Origin: an uncultured Lachnospiraceae bacterium
GTDB taxonomy: Bacteria; Bacillota_A; Clostridia; Lachnospirales; Lachnospiraceae
NCBI GenBank assembly: GCA_946613735.1
Contig: CAMOFS010000059.1
Coordinates: 1 to 7,764, forward strand
Direction: 5' to 3'
DNA: 7,764 nucleotides
This document shows positions 1 to 6,467 of the stretch, one piece after another. The notes beneath the pieces are model-generated. The model did not search any database and was not told the DNA's origin. It saw nothing but the letters and a program-made list of their open reading frames with translations. Made by a program: the position numbers and the translations under genes. Position 1 is the first letter of the stretch. Each line of letters begins with the position of its first letter.

Positions 1-72
1 TAAAGAAGAAGCCGCCATCCGGTTGGATGACAGCTTCATCATATGGGCTTTACTCTTAATACTATTATCCAT
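1..72 (-). CDS. Start of an unidentified protein, cut by the window edge
   Basis: An open frame begins with ATG at 72-70 and stays open for 24 codons to the left edge. The visible protein starts MDNSIKSKAHMMKLSSNRM and ends at AASSL. The start lies 13 bases after the stop of the 67-residue ORF on the same strand, so it is probably the next gene of the efp transcript. The ribosome site is weak: a GGTAGAG stretch ends 6 bases before the ATG. Two in-frame ATGs at 42-37 are alternative starts. The basic start followed by small hydrophobic residues could be a cytoplasmic lead-in to a membrane segment, but too little is visible to name a family. Confidence 0.4.
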   Translation of the reverse strand, partial: MDNSIKSKAHMMKLSSNRMAASSL

Positions 73-85
73 ATCAGACTCTACC

Positions 86-289
86 CTATTTTTGTTCAAT
101 CTTTTTAACGATCTCATCAAGTACCTCTGACGGTACTGTGCCGTCAGAATACAGATCCATAAGTGTACTCTCGGACGATAGCAGCGCAGTCACATCCAAC
201 CATGTGGCTCGCTGGAATTCTTCATAAAACACCGCAAAAATGTCTCTGTTCTGCAAAAGAATCGACAGCGGCTGCTGCTTGATATCCAT
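86..289 (-). CDS. Small 67-residue hypothetical protein coupled to efp
   Basis: I do not recognise this protein. The frame begins at ATG 289-287, one base after the efp stop codon at 293-291, and ends at TAG 88-86. A GAGGG ribosome site sits 6 bases before the ATG, inside the last sense codons of efp (Arg AGG, Val GTG), so translation is probably coupled to efp. The protein is acidic and soluble-looking, with no signal peptide or membrane segment. It begins MDIKQQPLSILLQNRDIF, has an aromatic middle (FYEEFQRATWLDV, residues 21-33) and ends in a likely helix with LYSDGTVPSEVLDEIVKKI around residues 46-64. The frame also runs upstream into efp, but that part is a shadow of efp. The good ribosome site, tight packing and protein-like composition argue that it is real. 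Confidence 0.68.
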   Translation of the reverse strand: MDIKQQPLSILLQNRDIFAVFYEEFQRATWLDVTALLSSESTLMDLYSDGTVPSEVLDEIVKKIEQK

Positions 290-290
290 A

Positions 291-848
291 TTACACCCTC
301 GATAAATACTCGCCTGTACGTGTGTCAATCTTGATAACGTCGTCCTGGTTAACGAAGAGAGGTACATTGACCTGTGCGCCGGTCTCAACTGTTGCGGGCT
401 TGGTGGCACCTGTAGCTGTGTCACCCTTGAAGCCGGGCTCTGTCTCAATGATAGCAAGCTCAACAAACAAAGGAGGCTCAACTGCAAAAACGTTGCCCTT
501 GTAGGAACAGATCTTGACCATCTCATTCTCCTTAACGAACTTGAGTGAATCACCTATATCGGACTCAGAAAGAGCGATCTGGTCATAGGTCTCTGTATCC
601 ATGAAGTGATAGAGATCACCGTCACTGTAAAGATACTGCATATCCTTACGATCGATGTGAGCATTCTCAAACTTTTCAGTAGGTCTGAAGGATGTCTCCA
701 CCACACCACCGTTAACAATATCCTTAAGCTTGGTACGTACAAAAGCAGCACCCTTACCAGGCTTAACGTGCTGGAACTCTACGATCTGGCATACCTTGCC
801 ATCATACTCGATAGTAATACCGTTTTTAAAATCACCGGCTGAAACCAT
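291..848 (-). CDS. efp: Translation elongation factor P
   Basis: EF-P is a cytoplasmic tRNA-shaped factor that binds beside the P-site tRNA and rescues ribosomes stalled on polyproline stretches. The 185-residue product has the usual family length. The start [10 protein letters not shown] is typical of the Bacillus/Clostridia type. The KOW-like N-terminal domain carries the loop [10 protein letters not shown], with its tip lysine at position 32; in Bacillus the equivalent lysine is modified by 5-aminopentanolylation, in E. coli by beta-lysylation. Two OB-like domains follow, and the protein ends GEYLSRV, close to the family's usual end. No modification enzyme gene is visible here. A strong AGGAGG lies 10 bases before the ATG, and a near-consensus promoter lies upstream at 908-936. 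The stop codon is one base from the start of a small downstream ORF. Confidence 0.97.
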   Translation of the reverse strand: MVSAGDFKNGITIEYDGKVCQIVEFQHVKPGKGAAFVRTKLKDIVNGGVVETSFRPTEKFENAHIDRKDMQYLYSDGDLYHFMDTETYDQIALSESDIGDSLKFVKENEMVKICSYKGNVFAVEPPLFVELAIIETEPGFKGDTATGATKPATVETGAQVNVPLFVNQDDVIKIDTRTGEYLSRV

Positions 849-850
849 AA

Positions 851-870
851 TAATTATTCCTCCTACAATA
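851..870 (-). promoter_or_regulatory. efp ribosome binding site region
   Basis: On the minus strand the sequence TAGGAGGAATAATTATT runs straight into the efp ATG at 848-846. The AGGAGG is a perfect Shine-Dalgarno core with a spacing of about 10 bases. It fixes the efp start and fits the high expression expected of EF-P. Confidence 0.8.
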
Positions 871-907
871 TCATGTTATTTGTGTATTTACAAAAAACGC
901 TTGCAAC

Positions 908-936
908 ATTTTACACTATTTATCAATAAAATGCAA
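908..936 (-). promoter_or_regulatory. Sigma-A type promoter for efp
   Basis: On the minus strand there is TTGCAT (936-931), a 17-base spacer, then TAAAAT (913-908). Each hexamer is a near match to the housekeeping consensus and the spacing is ideal. Transcription would start near 901, leaving a leader of about 50 bases before the efp ATG. The first copy of the 32-bp repeat starts only 3 bases upstream of the -35 box, so the repeats occupy the position of an UP element or activator site. Confidence 0.7.
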
Positions 937-938
937 AT

Positions 939-1020
939 ATTTCTGTCATCCTGAGCCATAGCACACTATAATTTCTGTCATCCTGAGCCATAGCACACTA
1001 TAATTTCTGTCATCCTGAGC
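939..1020. repeat. Tandem 32-bp direct repeat, 2 full copies plus an 18-bp partial
   Basis: Two identical 32-bp units occupy 939-970 and 971-1002. The first 18 bases recur a third time at 1003-1020. Each unit is atttctgtcatcctgagc followed by catagcacactata. The second part contains the small inverted repeat ATAG-CACA-CTAT. The first part is the left end of the dispersed repeat that stands complete at 1009-1042, so the tandem array seems to have grown from that element. The array lies between the rpiB stop and the efp promoter and carries no gene. Confidence 0.9.
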
Positions 1021-1042
1021 GAGCGAAGCGAGTCGAAGGATC
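1009..1042. repeat. Dispersed GAGCGAAGCGAG-type intergenic repeat
   Basis: The segment reads gtcatcctgagcgagcg then aagcgagtcgaaggatc. Its ends ATCCT (1012-1016) and AGGAT (1037-1041) are complementary and can form a short stem around a GC-rich core. Near-identical short repeats of the form CATCCTGAGCGAAGCGAAGGATC occur between genes in many unrelated bacterial genomes; this is recalled, not searched. It begins 3 bases after the rpiB stop codon and could act as a weak 3' hairpin for that transcript, but there is no following run of T on the minus strand, so I do not call it a terminator. Confidence 0.7.
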
Positions 1043-1045
1043 TTT

Positions 1046-1495
1046 TTATTTCGAATACTTCGCCTCTATAGCCGCTATATCCGCTATCCTCTCATCATGG
1101 CGGCCGCCCTCATACTCAGCACCAAAATAGGCATCCAAAATGGCATACGCTGTCTCGGTCCCTACAATACGAGCGCCAAAGGCTATGATATTCGCATTGT
1201 TATGCATCTTTACCAGGCGGGCAGTAACGGGCTCGGAGCATACCGCTGCCCTGATGCCGGGAACCTTGTTGGCGGAGATGGATATACCGACGCCTGTTCC
1301 ACAGATCAAGACTCCGCAATCTGCCTCTTTTGAAGTAATAGCTTCTGCCACTGCCAGTCCATATTCCGTATAGCTGTCTGCGTCCGAGGTGTTGGTCCCG
1401 AGGTCAGTTACCTCGTATCCCTTTGCCTTAAGGTACTCCACCACCTGTTTTTTCATCTCCACGGCTGCGTGATCGTTTCCAACTGCTACTTTCAT
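1046..1495 (-). CDS. rpiB: Ribose-5-phosphate isomerase B (RpiB/LacAB family)
   Basis: The enzyme interconverts ribose 5-phosphate and ribulose 5-phosphate in the non-oxidative pentose phosphate pathway. The product from ATG 1495-1493 is 149 residues, the usual length. It opens MKVAVGNDHAAVEMK, with the family's Asp8-His9 pair. The catalytic cysteine is Cys65 in LICGTGVGISISANK (residues 63-77), and the phosphate-side histidine is His98 in KMHNNAN. The frame runs 11 codons further upstream, but the downstream ATG gives the conserved N-terminus and has AAGGAG 6 bases before it. The gene lies 58 bases after yqeG with no obvious promoter between, so it is probably read from the same transcript. 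Some relatives act on allose 6-phosphate or are galactose-6-phosphate isomerase subunits; the lone gene without lac partners favours RpiB. Confidence 0.95.
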   Translation of the reverse strand: MKVAVGNDHAAVEMKKQVVEYLKAKGYEVTDLGTNTSDADSYTEYGLAVAEAITSKEADCGVLICGTGVGISISANKVPGIRAAVCSEPVTARLVKMHNNANIIAFGARIVGTETAYAILDAYFGAEYEGGRHDERIADIAAIEAKYSK

Positions 1496-1553
1496 ATTAC
1501 TCTCCTTTTCCGGGATCCATCGCATCACTTTGGATGATTAAAGCGGCCTGCCG

Positions 1554-2102
1554 TCAATCCGAAGGATCCTTTTTCATTGGTGCCGGTGATTTCTCACCGG
1601 ACAAAACAACCTTTATCTTATAGAAAAAAAGCACCACTGCCTCTGCAAATCTTTTCAGTATGATCTGGGGCTCCTCTCTCCATTTTAGTACGGGCCTGGT
1701 CATGATGGTGCGGATACCGCTACGGTTTGCCCCCCAGATATCCGTAAAGATCTGGTCCCCGCAAAACAGGGTGTTGGTCCTGTCCGTACCCAGCATCTCC
1801 ATGGCCCTAATATAACCGGAGCGCGCCGGCTTGTTGGCCTTATAGATGTAGTCGGTGGCTCCCACCTCCTCCTTGAAGCTTTTTACCCTGGGCTCGGCAT
1901 TGTTGGAAAGGATCAGTGTCTTATAGCCTATATCCCTAAGTGATGTAAAAAATGCCTTTGCCCTGTCATCCCCATGCGCTCCGTGGGGTACGAGGGTATT
2001 GTCCACGTCAAAGAGTATGGCACGATAGCCATCCTCATATAGTCTTTTGAAATCAACCTCGAAAACCGAGGGAACATAAGAATCCGGAAAAAACATACTC
2101 AT
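1554..2102 (-). CDS. yqeG: YqeG-family HAD-IIIA phosphatase
   Basis: This 182-residue protein has the complete HAD phosphatase motif set. Motif I is FDVDNTL, with nucleophile Asp32 and acid/base Asp34. Motif II is LILSNN, with Ser66. Motif III is the lysine of KANKP, Lys91. Motif IV is FCGDQIFTD, residues 113-121, with Asp116 and Asp121. Length and motifs match the Firmicute YqeG family, whose physiological substrate I cannot name; a phosphoester or phospholipid-type substrate is possible. A hydrophobic helix (AEAVVLFFYKIKVVL, about 154-168) near the C-terminus could contact the membrane. Its ATG overlaps the TGA of the upstream EAL gene as ATGA (2099-2102), a signature of translational coupling. 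An AGGAG lies 12 bases before the ATG; the in-frame ATG two codons later is an alternative start. Confidence 0.92.
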   Translation of the reverse strand: MSMFFPDSYVPSVFEVDFKRLYEDGYRAILFDVDNTLVPHGAHGDDRAKAFFTSLRDIGYKTLILSNNAEPRVKSFKEEVGATDYIYKANKPARSGYIRAMEMLGTDRTNTLFCGDQIFTDIWGANRSGIRTIMTRPVLKWREEPQIILKRFAEAVVLFFYKIKVVLSGEKSPAPMKKDPSD

Positions 2103-4018
2103 GATACAGCCGCGCTCCTACAATAATCCAGGAAATCAGGAAGGGGAAGGGGCTTTGAGAAATAATATCCCTGGAAGTACTCTACTCCCACACGGTCAAG
2201 CTCATCCCTTTGAGCCTCCGTCTCCACTCCCTCACATACAATGGGAATGGACAGCCCGTGTACCATGTTAACGATGCTTTCCATAAGTCCCCTGGCCACA
2301 TCGTCATTGTCCGCATTCCAGAGGATGGACTTGTCCATCTTGATGATGGAAAACTTCATCTCATAGAGGGAGGCTATATTGGATACTCCGGTACCATAGT
2401 CGTCAAGCGAAAACGAAAAACCCGCGTCCTTGAGCTTGTTGATGGTAGCCCGGAAGATATCCGCACTCTTTTCGGCAGTGGACTCGGTAATCTCCAGATT
2501 GATCTGGGAAGGAGCCACCTTCCAGTTGTCCATGGCCTTGATAAAATCCTGATCCAGATCCAGCTTCATGCACTGGATGGGTGACACGTTGACCTCTACA
2601 AAGTCTATGCCGGCCTCCGACATCTTCCCATCGGAAAGGTCACGGCAAACCTGTTCAAACACCTGGTATCCCACGTCGATGACCATGCCCTTTGCCTCGG
2701 CCACAGCGATAAATTCGTCAGGGGGAATGAAGCCAAGCTGCTCATCATTGAGCCGGGCCAAAGCCTCGGCACTGCGTATGCGCCCGCTGACATTGTCATA
2801 TATGGGCTGGTAGTAGACCTGGATGGCCCTGTCACGGATGGCACGTTTCAAAGCCTCTTCCACAGCTACGCGCCTTTTTACCATATCAAAATCATCGCCC
2901 TTATAGATCCTGGTCTCGTTGACCACGCTCTTTCGTTTCATATCGGTAATGGCCATGATCTCGTCATAGTCTTTGGCCTCATGGGGCACCTGTATGGCAA
3001 AGATCTCCACCTCCACGTCCAGTCCGTTACCGATACCGCTGGCATCACCTATGGTAAAGCCATCCCTGATACGCTCCGCTACCTCAATGGTCTTTTCGGG
3101 GTCGATGATCAAAAGAGCGAAAACACCCTGCCTCAGATGATAGCAATAATGGTTCTTGACAAATCCTGCCTGACGCATCCATTTGGCGATGTTCTCTTCC
3201 AGCTCAGCCATACCCGACATACCCAGGGTATTCTCTACCTCACCCACATTGAGTAGCCTGAAGGTGACCACTCCGAACTGTGCATTGGCATTGATGAACT
3301 GATAGGTATCCGCCTCAAAGACCTCCCCATGGTATAGACCGGTGCGGCTGTCTCGCAGCTCCGCCGTACTCTCCACTGTGGAAATGACACCGATGAGTCC
3401 CACCGATTCCAAAAATGACTCCAGCACCATGGTGGGCTCAAGCATCTGGATAACGACTCCTACTCCGCAAAGCATCATAAAAAGTATAAGACCGATGACG
3501 CGCTTTTCGCCGATGGACTTCCTGTATACAAGGATCATGATCAAAGCAGCGACCACATACAAACAGGCGACTCCATACTCAATCCATATTCCGTCTCCAC
3601 GGTGATATACCCCGAGGGCATCCACCCTGAAGCACCAGTTCGTCCAGGGATTGGCAGTCAGAAATACATAAAAGACAAAAACCGGTGCCGCCATAAGAAC
3701 CTTGCGCCACGCCGATGTATTGTTCCAAAGACCTGATATCTCAATGGCAAAGAGCGTAAAAAGATACGGCAACAGACAATGGAGATAATGATATACCATA
3801 TCTGCCGCGAAAGTAAAAATACTGTTGCGCTGGATGCCAAGGAAAGTAAACAGTTGATAATCCCCAAGAAGGGAAGCAATGGTACTGATCAAAAGATCTA
3901 GGATGACAAAGAAAATGATCTTGTTTTTGCGACGCAAAAGCCCCTTGCTCCTCATAATAAAAAGACAGAGCAGAAATACACACGAGGCTGCTATATAATA
4001 GTGAAATACATTGTTCAT
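2099..4018 (-). CDS. Seven-TM, degenerate GGDEF, EAL c-di-GMP phosphodiesterase
   Basis: This 639-residue membrane protein probably hydrolyses c-di-GMP to pGpG at the inner face of the membrane. About seven hydrophobic segments span residues 6-215 (roughly 6-24, 33-51, 68-92, 107-121, 146-166, 173-192, 200-215), forming an unnamed 7TM input domain. A GGDEF-like domain follows at about 220-375. Its signature position reads RQGVF (296-300), so cyclase activity is lost; DSRTGLY (223-229) is the remnant of the usual DxLTGL. The EAL domain at about 385-635 keeps every key residue: E418-A419-L420, Asn477 (VNVSP), Glu509 (LEITES), Asp539-Asp540 (DDYGTG), Lys560 (IKMDKS), Glu596 (CEGVET) and Gln616 (QGYYF). 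It is therefore predicted to be active. It has its own candidate promoter and overlaps yqeG by 4 bases. Confidence 0.92.
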   Translation of the reverse strand: MNNVFHYYIAASCVFLLCLFIMRSKGLLRRKNKIIFFVILDLLISTIASLLGDYQLFTFLGIQRNSIFTFAADMVYHYLHCLLPYLFTLFAIEISGLWNNTSAWRKVLMAAPVFVFYVFLTANPWTNWCFRVDALGVYHRGDGIWIEYGVACLYVVAALIMILVYRKSIGEKRVIGLILFMMLCGVGVVIQMLEPTMVLESFLESVGLIGVISTVESTAELRDSRTGLYHGEVFEADTYQFINANAQFGVVTFRLLNVGEVENTLGMSGMAELEENIAKWMRQAGFVKNHYCYHLRQGVFALLIIDPEKTIEVAERIRDGFTIGDASGIGNGLDVEVEIFAIQVPHEAKDYDEIMAITDMKRKSVVNETRIYKGDDFDMVKRRVAVEEALKRAIRDRAIQVYYQPIYDNVSGRIRSAEALARLNDEQLGFIPPDEFIAVAEAKGMVIDVGYQVFEQVCRDLSDGKMSEAGIDFVEVNVSPIQCMKLDLDQDFIKAMDNWKVAPSQINLEITESTAEKSADIFRATINKLKDAGFSFSLDDYGTGVSNIASLYEMKFSIIKMDKSILWNADNDDVARGLMESIVNMVHGLSIPIVCEGVETEAQRDELDRVGVEYFQGYYFSKPLPLPDFLDYCRSAAVS

Positions 4019-4038
4019 TGCAAACTCTTTTTATCGCA

Positions 4039-4055
4039 AAACCGTCTGTCGGTTT
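4039..4055 (-). other. Small perfect hairpin in the leader of the 7TM-EAL gene
   Basis: On the minus strand AAACCG, loop ACAGA, CGGTTT forms a perfect 6-bp stem with a 5-base loop, followed by TGCG. It lies between the candidate promoter at 4082-4110 and the ATG at 4018. It could be an attenuator, an mRNA-stabilising hairpin, or a weak end signal for the upstream phosphodiesterase transcript. The stem is short and the T run is part of the stem, so a strong terminator is unlikely. Confidence 0.35.
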
Positions 4056-4081
4056 AGACACCCCCTTGTTTAATCGGAAAT

Positions 4082-4110
4082 ATTATACACTAACAAAGGC
4101 CAAAAATAAA
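4082..4110 (-). promoter_or_regulatory. Candidate promoter of the 7TM-EAL gene
   Basis: On the minus strand TTTATT (4110-4105), a 17-base spacer and a perfect TATAAT (4087-4082) form a sigma-A type promoter with a weak -35. Transcription would start near 4075, giving a leader of about 57 bases. It lies just after the stop codon of the other phosphodiesterase (4118-4116), so the -35 box is 5 bases past that stop. The same hexamers and spacing occur before the other phosphodiesterase gene. Confidence 0.6.
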
Positions 4111-4115
4111 GTCTG

Positions 4116-6302
4116 TTAAAGCTTCTCAAAATCCGCAACCGGCATGGGCTTGTGGAAAAAATATCCCTGCATGTCACTGCAATCCAGCCTGTCCAAAAAG
4201 GCTGCCTGCTCCTCATCCTCCACGCCCTCGGCAATGATCTCCATACCAAGTGCATGAACCATCTCTATGACATGCTTTACCACCACCCTGCCTCTTTCAT
4301 TATCCTCACTTCCGGCCAAAAAGTCCATATCCAGCTTGATACGGTCAACCTTAACCTCCTTGAGCATATGAAGGGATGAATATCCGCTGCCGAAGTCGTC
4401 CATCTCTACGGAAAAGCCGTAATCCCTGAGGCGCCCGGTGGCCTCCAGCAAAAGCTCCGGAGTCTCTGCAAAGGCCGTCTCTGTTATCTCTATATGAAGC
4501 TGCCCGGGGCTTAAGTCATATTTTTTTATTAGATCATAAAAATGCTTTGGCACATCGCGGTCTTCACGGATGTCTCCGCGAGACAGGTTCACCGAGATCG
4601 TACGACGCACACCTGCTTCATTCCATCTTTTAAGGTCACGGCATACCTGCTCCCACACAAAGCAGTCAAGCTCAAATATAAGACCCGCCTCCTCCAATAT
4701 GGGAATGAACTCTCCCGGAGATATCCACCCCAGGCTCTCATGCTCCCATCTGCACAAAGCCTCTGCACCGGCGATCTTTTTTTGCCTGTAATCCACCTGA
4801 GGCTGGTACCATACCTGAAGCTCACCGTTTCTGATGGCAGCCGGCAGATGTCCACACAGATCCACTGCCCGCTTGCCAAAATGCCACTGATCAGGATTGT
4901 AAAAAGCATAACCCTCTTTTTTGGTGTGCTTGACACGCTTCTCAGCCACCCGGGCACAGTCAAGCATATGGTCGATATCCGGGTCCTTATAGTCCTCCGG
5001 AGTCAGCACATATAGCCCGCTACAGATCTGTATCGAATTCTCTTTGCCCAGGTCGATGAAGAAATTGGTAACGGGATCCATGACATTTTTCTTATCCTGC
5101 ATTATCAGGACATCTCCCTTAACGATACGGAGCACGGCAATGTGATCCGCGTCCACGCGGCATGCCGTCTCTATCTCTGAAAGATTGTCCATGATCCTGT
5201 CAGCCCAGAACTTAAGCAGATCATCCCCTGCTGACATACCCAGGCTGTCGTTGATAAACTTGAAATTCCTGATATTGTTGTATGCAATAAGATATGTTAC
5301 CTTGGGATGCTCGAGAATGATATCCCTGGCCTTTTTCCTGAAGCCGTTAAGGCTTAAGAGTCCGGTCAGAGGATCGCGGTCGATAAGCTCCTGCATTTTT
5401 TGTTCATGCAGCTGGTGCATCAGTCGCCATCTTTGGATGATAAGCCCCACCAAAAAGCAGGTGGCGACCACAAGCAATATTAAAAGGATTCCATACTCAT
5501 GGAAATAATCCGAAATATCATAATGATACAGGTTGCGGGAGGTATAATCCAAAACGACGGCTGAAACCTGGGTCTCATCGAGTTGTGCTATGCCCTTGTT
5601 CAGGCGCGCGATGATGCTGCGTCCGCGGGAATCATCCAGGGCACCTGCTCTGAAATTCATGGCAAACACAGCGGCAGGCCGGACCTCAAGATCTTTGTAT
5701 GCCGGTTTTTGCAAGACATAGCTCCACACAAAGGAGTTGTGCAAAAGGGCATCCACCTCGCCTGCGCGAAGGGCCTTGACGCTGTCATCCATGGTGGCAT
5801 ACATCTGGATATCAATACCGGAATAGAGCTTTTCCACCGTCTCCGCCGCAGCTCTCAAGGACTCCACCATGCCTACCTTAAGATTGTTAATGGGAGGCAT
5901 GTGTCCATTGCCTTTTGTGACCAAGGTAAAGGGAGTCTGCATGATATTGTCAGACACGATCATGGTCTTGCCTGCCTGGCTGTCCACTGCACCGCCAAAG
6001 GGCATGAGCAAGTCATAATCGGTATTGTCCAAAGCGGTTTTGAGGTCATCTTCCTTTATGGGTACAAGGTTCACGTCCAGCCCGGCATCTTCTGCAACTA
6101 TGCGCATCAGATCCGCGCCAATGCCTACGACCTCTTCGTCTTCAATATAAAAAACAGGGCATCGGTCAGCGGGGACACCCACGGTCAGGACATCAATATT
6201 CTCACTGTCCGAGGCTGCAAAAACTGTCATACCGCTTAGGATGATCATCCCCAGGCAGGCAGCCGCCGACATCAGCCTTTTTATATACATTTTACCCTTC
6301 AT
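4116..6302 (-). CDS. Periplasmic sensor, degenerate GGDEF, EAL c-di-GMP phosphodiesterase
   Basis: From ATG 6302-6300 the product is 728 residues (724 if the ATG at 6290 with GAAGGG is used). A signal peptide ends near residue 30 (GMTVFAA). Residues 37-260 resemble an extracellular solute-binding protein of the amino-acid-binding (SBP_bac_3) type, with VLTVGVPADRCP and VGIGADLMRIVAEDAGL. A membrane segment (271-290) and a short charged helix lead to a GGDEF domain (about 305-465) that keeps DPLTGL but has DADHI (384-388) in place of GGDEF, and NNIRNFK at the metal-binding strand, so cyclase activity is not expected. The EAL domain (about 478-728) is complete: E514-A515-L516, Asn572, Glu605, Asp635-Asp636, Lys656, Glu692 and Gln712. 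The likely role is ligand-controlled hydrolysis of c-di-GMP. The longer frame starting at 6401 begins upstream of the promoter and is rejected. Confidence 0.92.
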   Translation of the reverse strand: MKGKMYIKRLMSAAACLGMIILSGMTVFAASDSENIDVLTVGVPADRCPVFYIEDEEVVGIGADLMRIVAEDAGLDVNLVPIKEDDLKTALDNTDYDLLMPFGGAVDSQAGKTMIVSDNIMQTPFTLVTKGNGHMPPINNLKVGMVESLRAAAETVEKLYSGIDIQMYATMDDSVKALRAGEVDALLHNSFVWSYVLQKPAYKDLEVRPAAVFAMNFRAGALDDSRGRSIIARLNKGIAQLDETQVSAVVLDYTSRNLYHYDISDYFHEYGILLILLVVATCFLVGLIIQRWRLMHQLHEQKMQELIDRDPLTGLLSLNGFRKKARDIILEHPKVTYLIAYNNIRNFKFINDSLGMSAGDDLLKFWADRIMDNLSEIETACRVDADHIAVLRIVKGDVLIMQDKKNVMDPVTNFFIDLGKENSIQICSGLYVLTPEDYKDPDIDHMLDCARVAEKRVKHTKKEGYAFYNPDQWHFGKRAVDLCGHLPAAIRNGELQVWYQPQVDYRQKKIAGAEALCRWEHESLGWISPGEFIPILEEAGLIFELDCFVWEQVCRDLKRWNEAGVRRTISVNLSRGDIREDRDVPKHFYDLIKKYDLSPGQLHIEITETAFAETPELLLEATGRLRDYGFSVEMDDFGSGYSSLHMLKEVKVDRIKLDMDFLAGSEDNERGRVVVKHVIEMVHALGMEIIAEGVEDEEQAAFLDRLDCSDMQGYFFHKPMPVADFEKL

Positions 6303-6341
6303 CCGCAGCCCCCAAATTAAGCTAAAGATAGCTACTTCTTT

Positions 6342-6370
6342 ATTATAACAGAAGCGTTTCAGATAATAAA
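6342..6370 (-). promoter_or_regulatory. Candidate extended -10 promoter of the sensor-EAL gene
   Basis: On the minus strand TTTATT (6370-6365), a 17-base spacer ending TGT, and a perfect TATAAT (6347-6342) are present. The TG before the -10 box makes it an extended -10 promoter, which offsets the weak -35. The start would be near 6335, leaving a leader of about 33 bases before ATG 6302. The rest of the gap up to the DUF2804 stop (6371-6467) holds no gene and no clear terminator. Confidence 0.6.
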
Positions 6371-6467
6371 GCACGTAAATGCCAATGCCTTGACGGAACA
6401 ATCTCTGTTGCGGACCGTTTAGACGGAATGGGGCAATATCTATTTTGCGCCTTCCCGGAGGAGAACG

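Noticed and set aside
290..553. Upstream extension of the frame that holds the 67-residue ORF
   Set aside because: It lies wholly inside efp in another frame, is rich in Ser, Leu and Arg as expected of an out-of-frame reading, and the ribosome site before ATG 289 supports the short start.
939..1042. CRISPR-like array
   Set aside because: The repeats are directly adjacent with no unique spacers, only two full units exist, and no cas genes are present.
1496..1528. Eleven-residue N-terminal extension of RpiB
   Set aside because: The conserved family start MKVAVGNDHA begins at 1495 and has its own AAGGAG ribosome site.
1496..1553. Terminator between yqeG and rpiB
   Set aside because: The CGGC/GCCG pairing leaves a loop of only two bases and no T run follows, so read-through into rpiB is more likely.
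4019..4115. Possible c-di-GMP riboswitch in the leader of the 7TM-EAL gene
   Set aside because: The leader is about 57 bases, and neither the GEMM-I core nor the pseudoknot layout of the type II riboswitch is visible.
5583..6239. Plus-strand open frame of 218 codons opposite the periplasmic sensor
   Set aside because: It is antisense to a coherent domain with a signal peptide; its protein sequence is rich in His, Ile and Gly in the way of complement frames.
6303..6401. Longer N-terminus of the sensor-EAL protein starting at 6401
   Set aside because: It would place translation start upstream of the candidate promoter at 6342-6370 and put 33 extra residues before a normal signal peptide.
4039..6430. 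Shared GTCTAAAC motif in the two gaps upstream of the phosphodiesterase genes as a common operator
   Set aside because: Eight matching bases between two gaps can arise by chance, and the motif lies downstream of one promoter but upstream of the other.
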